DNA of 9,672 bases, from assembly GCA_946533615.1 (NCBI GenBank), contig CAMNBY010000277.1:1-9672 (forward strand). The letters run 5' to 3'. The notes under the pieces were generated by a model that saw only the letters and a list, made by a program, of their open reading frames with translations, did not search any database and had not been told where the DNA came from. Position numbers and translations under genes: made by a program. The DNA comes from an uncultured Clostridia bacterium (GTDB taxonomy: Bacteria; Bacillota; Clostridia; Oscillospirales; Ruminococcaceae). Positions 1 to 4,781 of this stretch are shown one piece after another. The first letter of the stretch is position 1. Every line of letters begins with the position of its first letter.

Positions 1-101
1 AGACGGAAGCACAGACAGAGCAGCCTCAGCAGACCGAGCAGCAGCCGGCAGAGCAGCCCGCTCAGCCCGAGGCTCAGGAATACACGGGCTGGGAGGAATA
101 A
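1..101 (+). CDS. C-terminal tail of an unidentified protein (possibly FtsQ/DivIB)
   Basis: An open frame enters from the left edge and stops at TAA 99-101. The 32 visible residues are a low-complexity tail dominated by Gln, Glu and Pro, ending in YTGWEE. No domain can be seen, so the identity cannot be read from the sequence. Its place directly before ftsZ on the same strand suggests a division protein such as FtsQ/DivIB, which precedes ftsZ in many Firmicutes and can carry a disordered tail, but this is inference from position only. The 226-base gap to ftsZ contains a promoter for ftsZ and no obvious terminator, so some read-through into ftsZ is possible. Confidence 0.55.
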   Translation, partial: TEAQTEQPQQTEQQPAEQPAQPEAQEYTGWEE

Positions 102-115
102 CGGGCAATTTCACC

Positions 116-134
116 TTGTGCAAATTGTACAATT
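116..134. promoter_or_regulatory. Tandem TTGTRCAA inverted repeats upstream of ftsZ
   Basis: TTGTGCAA (116-123) and TTGTACAA (125-132) lie 9 bp apart centre to centre, and the second is part of a perfect 12-bp palindrome, AATTGTACAATT (123-134). They sit about 70 bases upstream of the ftsZ -35 element. Such pairs can bind a dimeric regulator on one DNA face. No known operator was recognised, so this is a candidate only. Confidence 0.3.
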
Positions 135-200
135 ATTCACCCTCGAAACCGACTTTGATGCACGAAGATTGAAAAAATTAAAAAACGTTAACAATGCGGC

Positions 201-229
201 TTTACATTTCAATAGCTTTGTGTTAAAAT
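201..229 (+). promoter_or_regulatory. Sigma-A type promoter of ftsZ (extended -10)
   Basis: TTTACA (201-206) and TAAAAT (224-229) are separated by 17 bases. TG at 221-222 gives an extended -10 (TGtTAAAAT). Transcription would start near 236, leaving a leader of about 90 bases before ftsZ. The leader contains a tandem duplication of CTTTTTAAG (264-281). Confidence 0.7.
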
Positions 230-327
230 ATAGTATATCTATGTAATATGAGACATTCTGTCACTTTTTAAGCTTTTTAAGATGTAAAAAGAACAAGAAC
301 GCAATAAATATTAGGAGGAATATGTTT

Positions 328-1446
328 ATGTCTTACGAGTATGTTGAAGCACCCGTTGAAGGAGCAAGGATCAAAGTGATCGGTGTCGGCGGCGGCGGCG
401 GAAACGCCCTTAACTGTATCGCCAGCCAGGGTATCACCGGAAACGTTGATTACATTGCTATCAATACTGATATACAGGCTCTTAAGAACTCCAAGGCTAC
501 CGAGAAGATCCAGATCGGTTCCAAGCTGACCCACGGACTCGGCGCAGGAGCTAAGCCCGAGATCGGCGAGGCCTCCGCTCAGGAGAGCAAGGAAGAGATC
601 GCAGAGGTCATCAAGGACGCTGATATGATCTTCATCACCGCAGGTATGGGCGGCGGCACAGGTACAGGCGCTGCTCCCGTAGTTGCCGAGATCGCTCAGG
701 AGCTCGACAAGCTCACCGTCGCGGTCGTTACCAAGCCCTTCAAGTTCGAAGGACCTAAGAAGATGGAGAAGGCCGAGAAGGGTATCGCAGCAATGCTCGA
801 GCACGTTGACGCCCTCATCGTTATCCCCAACCAGAACCTGCTGACAGGCGGACAGAAGCTTACAATGCGTCAGTCCTACGCCCTCGCAGACGAGGTGCTC
901 AAGAACGACGTTATCTCTATCGCAGAGATAATCACAAGACATGACGAGATCAATGTAGACTTCGCTGATATTACTACCATCATCAAGAACGCAGGCTTTG
1001 CTCACATGGCAAAGGGCATGGGCACAGGCAAGGACAAGGTACAGGACGTTGTTGCTCAGGTCATTTCCAGCGATCTGCTTGAGACCTCCATCACAGGCGC
1101 TAAGAGACTGCTCGTAAATATCACCATGAGCGAGGACATTGTTGTTGACGAGATCGACGAGCTCACAAACGCTATCACCGAGGCAGTTGACGACGACGCG
1201 GAGATCATCTTCGGCAACGGCTATGATCCCGATGCTAACGATACAGTTTATGTTACCGTTATCGCCGCCGATTTTGACGACGCTCACGCGATGGGAGATG
1301 CAGCAAAGAAGGCAGCCTTCTCCGCCAACTACAAGCCCACGGAGGCCGACGCTAAGGCCGACGCCGAGGCAAGACACAAGGCAGGCGTAAAGGCAGCAGA
1401 CAATCCGGACTATTACGACGACATCTTCAATATCTTTAAGAATTAA
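328..1446 (+). CDS. ftsZ: Cell division protein FtsZ (tubulin-like GTPase), divergent
   Basis: FtsZ polymerises at midcell with GTP to form the Z-ring that recruits the division machinery. Seen here (372 aa): the glycine-rich nucleotide loop GVGGGGGNA (19-27), the INTD motif (45-48), the tubulin signature GGGTGTGAAP (108-117) and the T7 loop NVDFAD (209-214) that completes the GTPase site of the next subunit. Departures from the family pattern are TRHDEI in place of the usual T-x-PGLI just before the T7 loop, a shortened MGTGKDK segment (231-237), a linker of only about 45 residues, and an ending DDIFNIFKN in place of a typical IPxFLRK-like partner-binding peptide. ATG 328 is preferred because AGGAGG (313-318) is 9 bases away; ATG 322 would be only 3 bases away. 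It has its own promoter and terminator and appears monocistronic. Confidence 0.96.
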   Translation: MSYEYVEAPVEGARIKVIGVGGGGGNALNCIASQGITGNVDYIAINTDIQALKNSKATEKIQIGSKLTHGLGAGAKPEIGEASAQESKEEIAEVIKDADMIFITAGMGGGTGTGAAPVVAEIAQELDKLTVAVVTKPFKFEGPKKMEKAEKGIAAMLEHVDALIVIPNQNLLTGGQKLTMRQSYALADEVLKNDVISIAEIITRHDEINVDFADITTIIKNAGFAHMAKGMGTGKDKVQDVVAQVISSDLLETSITGAKRLLVNITMSEDIVVDEIDELTNAITEAVDDDAEIIFGNGYDPDANDTVYVTVIAADFDDAHAMGDAAKKAAFSANYKPTEADAKADAEARHKAGVKAADNPDYYDDIFNIFKN

Positions 1447-1462
1447 GAATCAGTTATACAGT

Positions 1463-1500
1463 AATGGACGGACACTGCTCCGTCCATTTGTGTATTCTTA
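1463..1500 (+). terminator. Rho-independent terminator after ftsZ
   Basis: A perfect 10-bp stem, AATGGACGGA (1463-1472) with TCCGTCCATT (1479-1488), has a 6-base loop. The T-run that follows is interrupted (TTTGTGTATTCTT), so termination may be incomplete. It lies 16 bases after the ftsZ stop. Confidence 0.75.
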
Positions 1501-1537
1501 TAAAAAACAAGCACTTTTCACCCTGAGATTTATGCAA

Positions 1538-1601
1538 TTGTCAAAATAGACAAAAACGCTCGGTTAAATTTGTCAGAATGTATGAAGTTTTGGAAATTGT
1601 C
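1538..1601. promoter_or_regulatory. Cluster of TTGTC/GACAA motifs upstream of the divIVA-like gene
   Basis: TTGTC occurs at 1538-1542, 1570-1574 and 1597-1601, each after an AT run. GACAA at 1549-1553 forms an inverted pair with the first copy (5-bp arms, 6-base spacer). All lie directly upstream of the -35 element. In AT-rich DNA this could be chance, so it is only a candidate activator or repressor region. Confidence 0.2.
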
Positions 1602-1610
1602 TTAAATCAG

Positions 1611-1639
1611 TTGAAAATAATTCAGAAATAATGTATAAT
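1611..1639 (+). promoter_or_regulatory. Sigma-A type promoter of the divIVA-like/fumarase operon
   Basis: TTGAAA (1611-1616), a 17-base spacer and a perfect TATAAT (1634-1639) form a near-consensus promoter. The predicted start near 1646 leaves a leader of about 30 bases, just enough for the ribosome site GGAGGT (1662-1667). Confidence 0.78.
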
Positions 1640-1676
1640 TGAATAGAAGATATTATCTTATGGAGGTAATGCAATT

Positions 1677-2660
1677 ATGGCAAATAACGGTTATCTGAGA
1701 ACAGTCAGAATGGGAGGTTTCGATAAATCCGACGTTCTGGCTTATGTTGATGATCTTAACTCTAAGATCTATAACCTTGAAGCTAAAGTAACAGAGCAGC
1801 AGGAGACCATTGACCGTCTTGAGACTTCGAGCGGCGGCGAGTCTGCTGATTTCGAGGGCAAGGCCGAGCTGGAAAAGAAGGTAGAAGAGGCCAAGAACAA
1901 GGTCGCAGAGCTTATGGCTTCTACCGACACCATGAAGGTTCAGATTGCTGACTATGAGCAGCAGGTCTCCGAGAAGGACGCCGAGATCGAGCGCCAGAAG
2001 AACGAGATCGAGGATCTGAAGGAAAAGCTTGAGGCCGCCGAAAAGAACGCAGGCCAGGCTTCTTCTCCTGCATTCGATATGGGTGAGATCTTTATCCAGG
2101 CTCAGAACTCCGCTAACATGGTAGTTACCAAGGCTAAGGAGACTGCCAAGAATATGACCGATGAGGCTGAGGCTCAGGCTAACCAGATCATCGACGACGC
2201 TAACGCTCAGGCAGAGACCACCGTTACCTCCGCTCAGGAAGAGGCTACCCGCACTCTCGAGACCGCTAAGGCCAGCGCTGCCAAGATGACTGCCGACGCT
2301 AAGGCCGAGGCTGACGCTATGACTTCTAAGGCAAGAGCAGAGGCAGACGAGATGACCTCTACCGCAAAGGCCGAGGCAGACGCTATGACTACCTCCGCAA
2401 GAACAGAGGCCGCTACCACTACAGCAACCGCTCAGGCTCAGGCTAAGAAGATGATCGACGACGCTACCGTTGAGGCAGGCGTTATCAGAGCAAGATCCAA
2501 GGACCTCCGCGATTCCGTCAGAACCGAGTATACAAACCTCAGCGAGAATATCACTCAGGTGATCTCCTCGCTCAATGACCTCTTTGGCGCAAGCATCGGC
2601 TCTGCCAATAAGGCAAGAGACCTTATCGACGATGGCCTCTCGCTTGTTGAGGAAGAGTGA
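1677..2660 (+). CDS. DivIVA-like coiled-coil protein with 12 hendecad repeats
   Basis: This is a 327-residue coiled-coil protein. The N-terminus (about 1-35, with VRMGGFDKSDVLAYVDDL) matches the start of DivIVA/GpsB proteins, which target curved membrane or the septum and scaffold division and wall synthesis. An acidic heptad coiled coil follows (35-125), then a short Ser/Pro break (about 126-133). Residues 142-273 are twelve consecutive 11-residue units with Ala fixed at positions 1 and 5; units 208-240 are nearly identical (AKAEADAMTSK type). The last ~50 residues are an amphipathic tail. No signal peptide or membrane span is visible. The start is supported by GGAGGT 9 bases upstream and a strong promoter. 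The neighbouring ftsZ fits a division or polar role, but this is inference. The repeats could also suggest an ATP synthase b-like annotation; the DivIVA-type N-terminus argues against that. Confidence 0.85.
   Translation: MANNGYLRTVRMGGFDKSDVLAYVDDLNSKIYNLEAKVTEQQETIDRLETSSGGESADFEGKAELEKKVEEAKNKVAELMASTDTMKVQIADYEQQVSEKDAEIERQKNEIEDLKEKLEAAEKNAGQASSPAFDMGEIFIQAQNSANMVVTKAKETAKNMTDEAEAQANQIIDDANAQAETTVTSAQEEATRTLETAKASAAKMTADAKAEADAMTSKARAEADEMTSTAKAEADAMTTSARTEAATTTATAQAQAKKMIDDATVEAGVIRARSKDLRDSVRTEYTNLSENITQVISSLNDLFGASIGSANKARDLIDDGLSLVEEE
2100..2495 (+). repeat. Array of twelve 33-nt units encoding hendecad repeats
   Basis: The segment codes for twelve in-phase 11-residue units without insertion or deletion. 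At DNA level the three central units (2298-2330, 2331-2363, 2364-2396) are most alike, which suggests growth by internal duplication. The outer units have diverged while keeping Ala at positions 1 and 5. Confidence 0.85.
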
Positions 2661-3217
2661 TGAGAGAAACTGTCAGGGTGGATGCGCAGCAGCTTAAAGA
2701 AGCCGCCAAAACGCTTCGCTGCGGCGATAATATCCTGCTCACAGGCTATGTCTATACTTCGCGTGACGCCGCCCATAAGCGCATTATGCAGCTTATCTCC
2801 GAGGGTAAGGAGCTTCCGTACCAGATCCGCGACGCCGTGATCTATTATGCCGGCCCTACTCCCGCTCCCGAAGGCAAACCGATAGGCTCCTGCGGCCCTA
2901 CTACCTCAGGCCGAATGGACAGGTTTGCTCCCGCATTGCTCGATATGGGGCTTGCCGGAATGATCGGTAAGGGCGAGCGCTCTCAGGAAGTAAGAGATGC
3001 CATAGTCAGAAATAATGCTATTTATCTTTGTGCGGTCGGCGGTGCAGGCGCTCTTGCCTGTAACTGTATCAAAAGCTGCGAGGTCATCGCCTTTGAAGAC
3101 CTCGGCTGCGAGTCCGTTAAAAGATTGTATATCGAGGATTTTCCGTTGGTCGTCGCAAATGATAGCCTCGGCGGCGATATCTTCTCTCGCGGAAGAGCGG
3201 ATTATTGCAGGCTATAG
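2660..3217 (+). CDS. Fumarate hydratase class I, beta subunit (TtdB/FumA C-terminal type)
   Basis: This 185-residue protein matches the C-terminal domain of class I Fe-S fumarases and L-tartrate dehydratase beta subunits. With the Fe-S alpha subunit it interconverts fumarate and malate in the cytosol. Visible motifs are YTSRDAAHKR (32-41), YYAGPTP (62-68), GPTTSGRMD (79-87), IGKGER (102-107), GGAGAL (127-132), FEDLG (145-149) and EDFPL (159-163). Length and motif order are complete for a beta subunit. ATG 2660 overlaps the stop of the upstream coiled-coil gene (TGATG), implying translational coupling; GTG 2657 is an alternative one codon earlier. The [4Fe-4S] alpha subunit normally encoded next to it is absent from this window, so its partner must lie elsewhere. 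Tartrate dehydratase beta is possible, since the families cannot be separated here. Confidence 0.92.
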   Translation: MRETVRVDAQQLKEAAKTLRCGDNILLTGYVYTSRDAAHKRIMQLISEGKELPYQIRDAVIYYAGPTPAPEGKPIGSCGPTTSGRMDRFAPALLDMGLAGMIGKGERSQEVRDAIVRNNAIYLCAVGGAGALACNCIKSCEVIAFEDLGCESVKRLYIEDFPLVVANDSLGGDIFSRGRADYCRL

Positions 3218-3228
3218 AATTATGAGAG

Positions 3229-3267
3229 AATAAACAGAGTTGGCCTCCAGCTCTGTTTATTTTTTTA
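3229..3267 (+). terminator. Strong rho-independent terminator after the fumarase gene
   Basis: A perfect 11-bp stem (3229-3239 with 3251-3261) is extended by a T-G wobble and TGG/CCA around a CCT loop, and the 3' arm runs into at least six further T residues. It ends the divIVA-like/fumarase transcript. Confidence 0.92.
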
Positions 3268-3352
3268 TTCGTCAAATTAACTATTATCGCACTTTGAATT
3301 ATGTTAAATTACACAAATATTTCTACTTTATTAATTTTTTTTGAAAGCAAGC

Positions 3353-3381
3353 TTGACTTTGGTAAAATATGATGTTATTAT
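3353..3381 (+). promoter_or_regulatory. Sigma-A type promoter of the sigma factor gene (extended -10)
   Basis: TTGACT (3353-3358), 17 bases, then TATTAT (3376-3381) with TG at 3373-3374 giving an extended -10. The DNA upstream of the -35 (about 3316-3347) is very AT-rich and could act as an UP element. Transcription should begin near 3388, which excludes coding starts at 3341 and 3380. Confidence 0.78.
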
Positions 3382-3393
3382 GTATTATATAGA

Positions 3394-3415
3394 GGCATAC
3401 CGATATGCCGTCGGT
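3394..3415 (+). other. Two mutually exclusive leader hairpins before the sigma factor gene
   Basis: GGCATA (3394-3399) can pair perfectly with TATGCC (3404-3409) around CCGA. Alternatively ACCGA (3399-3403) can pair with TCGGT (3411-3415). The two helices share bases and cannot coexist. They lie at the 5' end of the predicted leader, ahead of the ribosome site GGTGGG (3431-3436). A regulatory role is speculation. Confidence 0.3.
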
Positions 3416-3442
3416 GTGCTCAGGGCGATTGGTGGGATCTCT

Positions 3443-3994
3443 GTGGCAAATGTCGATTCTCTTTCAGAGTTGAGCAATGAAGAACTGGTGAGGCTCTGTA
3501 AAGAGGATAAAGCCTCTGCGCTGACAGAGCTTATCCTAAGATTCAATAACACCATCCGTATGCGTGCCGAGTCATTTTCGGGCGCCGCACCCGACGATCT
3601 GGCACAGGAGGGCTTTATGGCTCTGCTGTCTGCCGTCCGTACCTATGACCCCGACAGGAACGCTTCGTTCATGACCTATGCCCAGCAGTGTATCCGCAAC
3701 AGAATGATAACCTGCTATAAAAGGTCTAAGGACGATTTTGACGAGCTTCCCGAGGAGCTTGAGCTCCCCGACGATCCCGCCGAGATCCCCGAGAACAAGG
3801 TGCTTGAAAGGTCAGCAGCCGAGGAGCTGTACCGCAGAGTAAGCGATGAGCTTTCAGAGCTGGAGCTTAGTGTTTTGCAGCTTTATCTCAGTAAGGTCAG
3901 CTACAGCGAGATAAGCCAAAAGCTCGGTATCTCCCAGAAGTCGGTCGATAACGCGGTGCAGAGGATAAGGCGCAAGCTTCGGAACGTCCTGTGA
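3443..3994 (+). CDS. RNA polymerase sigma-70 family factor, SigH (Spo0H)-like
   Basis: This 183-residue alternative sigma factor would direct RNA polymerase to a specific promoter set. Region 2 covers about 25-95 and includes DDLAQEGFMALLSAVRTYD (51-69) for core binding and a -10 recognition segment, FMTYAQQCIRNRMI (76-89). A very acidic linker follows (97-118). Region 4 (about 130-180) contains the helix-turn-helix YSEISQKLGISQKSVDNAVQR, closest in character to the KSIDNALQR of Bacillus SigH. Region 3 and anti-sigma anchoring segments are absent. The frame stays open to ATG 3341, but that start lies upstream of the promoter, so GTG 3443 is chosen with GGTGGG 6 bases upstream; GTG 3416 is less likely. 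SigH governs early sporulation and stationary-phase genes in Bacillus; its regulon here is unknown, and an ECF-like role is possible. Confidence 0.85.
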   Translation: MANVDSLSELSNEELVRLCKEDKASALTELILRFNNTIRMRAESFSGAAPDDLAQEGFMALLSAVRTYDPDRNASFMTYAQQCIRNRMITCYKRSKDDFDELPEELELPDDPAEIPENKVLERSAAEELYRRVSDELSELELSVLQLYLSKVSYSEISQKLGISQKSVDNAVQRIRRKLRNVL

Positions 3995-4002
3995 TATTTA
4001 TA

Positions 4003-4064
4003 GCCATGTAGCTTAATTGGAGAGCGTTGTTTTACAAAGATGTCGGTGCAAGTCCGACCGAGGC
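4003..4064 (+). ncRNA. Degenerate tRNA-like element (tRNA-Val UAC-like), possible tRNA relic
   Basis: The segment can be drawn as an incomplete cloverleaf. The acceptor is GCCATG (4003-4008) with CGAGGC (4059-4064), with one A-A mismatch. TA links to a D-arm of GCTT (4011-4014) and GAGC (4022-4025), with GG in the loop. A T-arm has a perfect 5-bp stem, GTCGG (4042-4046) with CCGAC (4054-4058), and a 7-base loop TGCAAGT. The middle reads TTTACAA like a Val(UAC) anticodon loop, but only 4 bases separate it from the T-arm instead of about 10, so the 3' anticodon strand and variable region are missing. A mini-hairpin TTGT/ACAA could replace it. No CCA is encoded and T55 is G. A working tRNA is unlikely; a relic or tRNA-mimic leader is possible. 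Confidence 0.45.
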
Positions 4065-4090
4065 AAAAATTTTAAGCGAGGTATAGAATT

Positions 4091-4372
4091 ATGTACGAGG
4101 ACAAGACATTAGTTTGCAAGGACTGTGGTAATGAGTTCGTTTTCACAGCAGGCGAGCAGGAGTATTATGCAGAACACGGCTTTGCTAATGAGCCTAAGAG
4201 ATGCAAGGCTTGCCGCATTGCAAGAAAGAACGATCAGAAGGCCGGCAGACAGATGTTTACTGCTGTATGTGCTAACTGCGGCGGAGAGGCAAGAGTTCCC
4301 TTCGAGCCCAGAGAGGACAGACCTGTATATTGCAGCGAGTGCTTTGCAAAAATGAATCAGGACAGAGAATAA
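4091..4372 (+). CDS. Small double zinc-ribbon protein (four CxxC motifs)
   Basis: This 93-residue cytosolic protein has four CxxC knuckles: CKDC (9-12), CKAC (38-41), CANC (60-63) and CSEC (81-84). The first pair with LVCKDCGNEFVFTAGEQEYY fits the 'probable zinc-ribbon' (zf-trcl) family. The second pair, with about 17 residues between motifs and a VPFEPREDRPVYC core, fits the CxxC-x17-CxxC family. Two zinc sites are therefore expected. The molecular role of these families is not established; nucleic-acid or protein binding is plausible. GAGGT (4078-4082) lies 8 bases before ATG. It follows the sigma factor gene by 96 bases with no terminator or clear promoter between, so the two are probably co-transcribed through the tRNA-like element. 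A strong terminator follows. Confidence 0.9.
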   Translation: MYEDKTLVCKDCGNEFVFTAGEQEYYAEHGFANEPKRCKACRIARKNDQKAGRQMFTAVCANCGGEARVPFEPREDRPVYCSECFAKMNQDRE

Positions 4373-4381
4373 GCATTGTGC

Positions 4382-4424
4382 ATAATAAAAGAGCTGCCTT
4401 CGCGGCGGCTCTTTTATTATTTTG
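4382..4424 (+). terminator. Strong rho-independent terminator after the zinc-ribbon gene
   Basis: A 13-bp perfect outer stem (4382-4394 with 4408-4420) continues with one T-G wobble and three G-C pairs around a TTCGC loop, followed by TTT. It separates the sigma factor/zinc-ribbon unit from the next promoter. The A-tract on the 5' side would also let it work in the opposite direction. Confidence 0.9.
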
Positions 4425-4463
4425 CAGCGACCCGAAAACCGAATTCTGCGTTTTTCTTGTTTT

Positions 4464-4491
4464 ACCTATTGCAAAATGGACAAAAATAGGT
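4464..4491. promoter_or_regulatory. Operator-like inverted repeat overlapping the DUF1858 operon promoter
   Basis: ACCTATT (4464-4470) and AATAGGT (4485-4491) are perfect 7-bp arms around a 14-base spacer. The repeat spans from the -35 element to the base before the -10, where bound repressor would block polymerase. No known regulator site was recognised. Confidence 0.35.
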
Positions 4492-4497
4492 TATAAT
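4469..4497 (+). promoter_or_regulatory. Sigma-A type promoter of the DUF1858-trmK-nif3 operon
   Basis: TTGCAA (4469-4474), 17 bases, then a perfect TATAAT (4492-4497). Transcription would start near 4504, which rules out the in-frame ATG at 4500 as a start codon. Confidence 0.75.
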
Positions 4498-4535
4498 AAA
4501 TGTATGTAAGCATTTTGCATAGAAAGGTGAAAACA

Positions 4536-4781
4536 ATGGATTTCAAGGTAACTAAGGATACGATAATCTCTGACGTGCTCATGCATGATATGGACACCGC
4601 CGAGTATTTTATGCAGATCGGTATGCACTGCATCTATTGCCCTGCCTCAATGGGCGAGACTATTGAGGAGGCCTGCATGGTGCACGGCGTAGATCCTACA
4701 GAGCTGATAGATACCCTCAACCAGCATTTCAGCGCGATCGGCTCTGCCGAGCCCGCAGAAGCAGCAGTCAATGAAGGATAA
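4536..4781 (+). CDS. DUF1858 protein (hydrid-cluster-protein-associated redox disulfide domain)
   Basis: An 81-residue single-domain protein. The DUF1858 pattern is clear: VTKDTIISDVL near the start, then GMHCIYCPASMGETIEEAC (29-47), holding the CxxC pair C32/C35, and HGVD (50-53). The conserved CxxC is thought to form a redox-active disulfide, because related domains accompany hybrid-cluster proteins; its substrate is unknown. Ten or so disordered Glu/Ala-rich residues end the protein. ATG 4536 is chosen because AAGGTG lies 6 bases upstream and the predicted transcript starts after the longer in-frame ATG at 4500. Its last 11 bases overlap trmK in another frame, so translation of the two is probably coupled. 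No hybrid-cluster protein is encoded nearby. Confidence 0.88.
   Translation: MDFKVTKDTIISDVLMHDMDTAEYFMQIGMHCIYCPASMGETIEEACMVHGVDPTELIDTLNQHFSAIGSAEPAEAAVNEG

Noticed and set aside
136..143. TTCACCCT shared by the regions upstream of ftsZ (136-143) and the divIVA-like gene (1517-1524)
   Set aside because: An 8-base match between two regions of about 200 bases is expected by chance, and the spacing and order relative to the promoters differ.
264..281. Tandem CTTTTTAAG duplication in the ftsZ leader
   Set aside because: It is a short AT-rich tandem repeat with no stable structure or known role, and is noted only under the promoter entry.
277..1377. Long minus-strand open frame (366 codons) opposite ftsZ
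   Set aside because: It lies antisense to a clear ftsZ, its translation is rich in Cys, Leu and Val with no domain, and its openness follows from the biased GC-rich codon use of ftsZ.
2234..2419. Minus-strand Ala/Val-rich frame within the hendecad repeats
   Set aside because: It is the reverse reading of the repetitive coiled-coil sequence, and its low complexity gives no sign of coding.
4003..4064. Functional tRNA-Val gene
   Set aside because: The anticodon stem cannot form, the variable region is too short, the acceptor has a mismatch and the T-loop lacks T55, so it is reported as tRNA-like instead.
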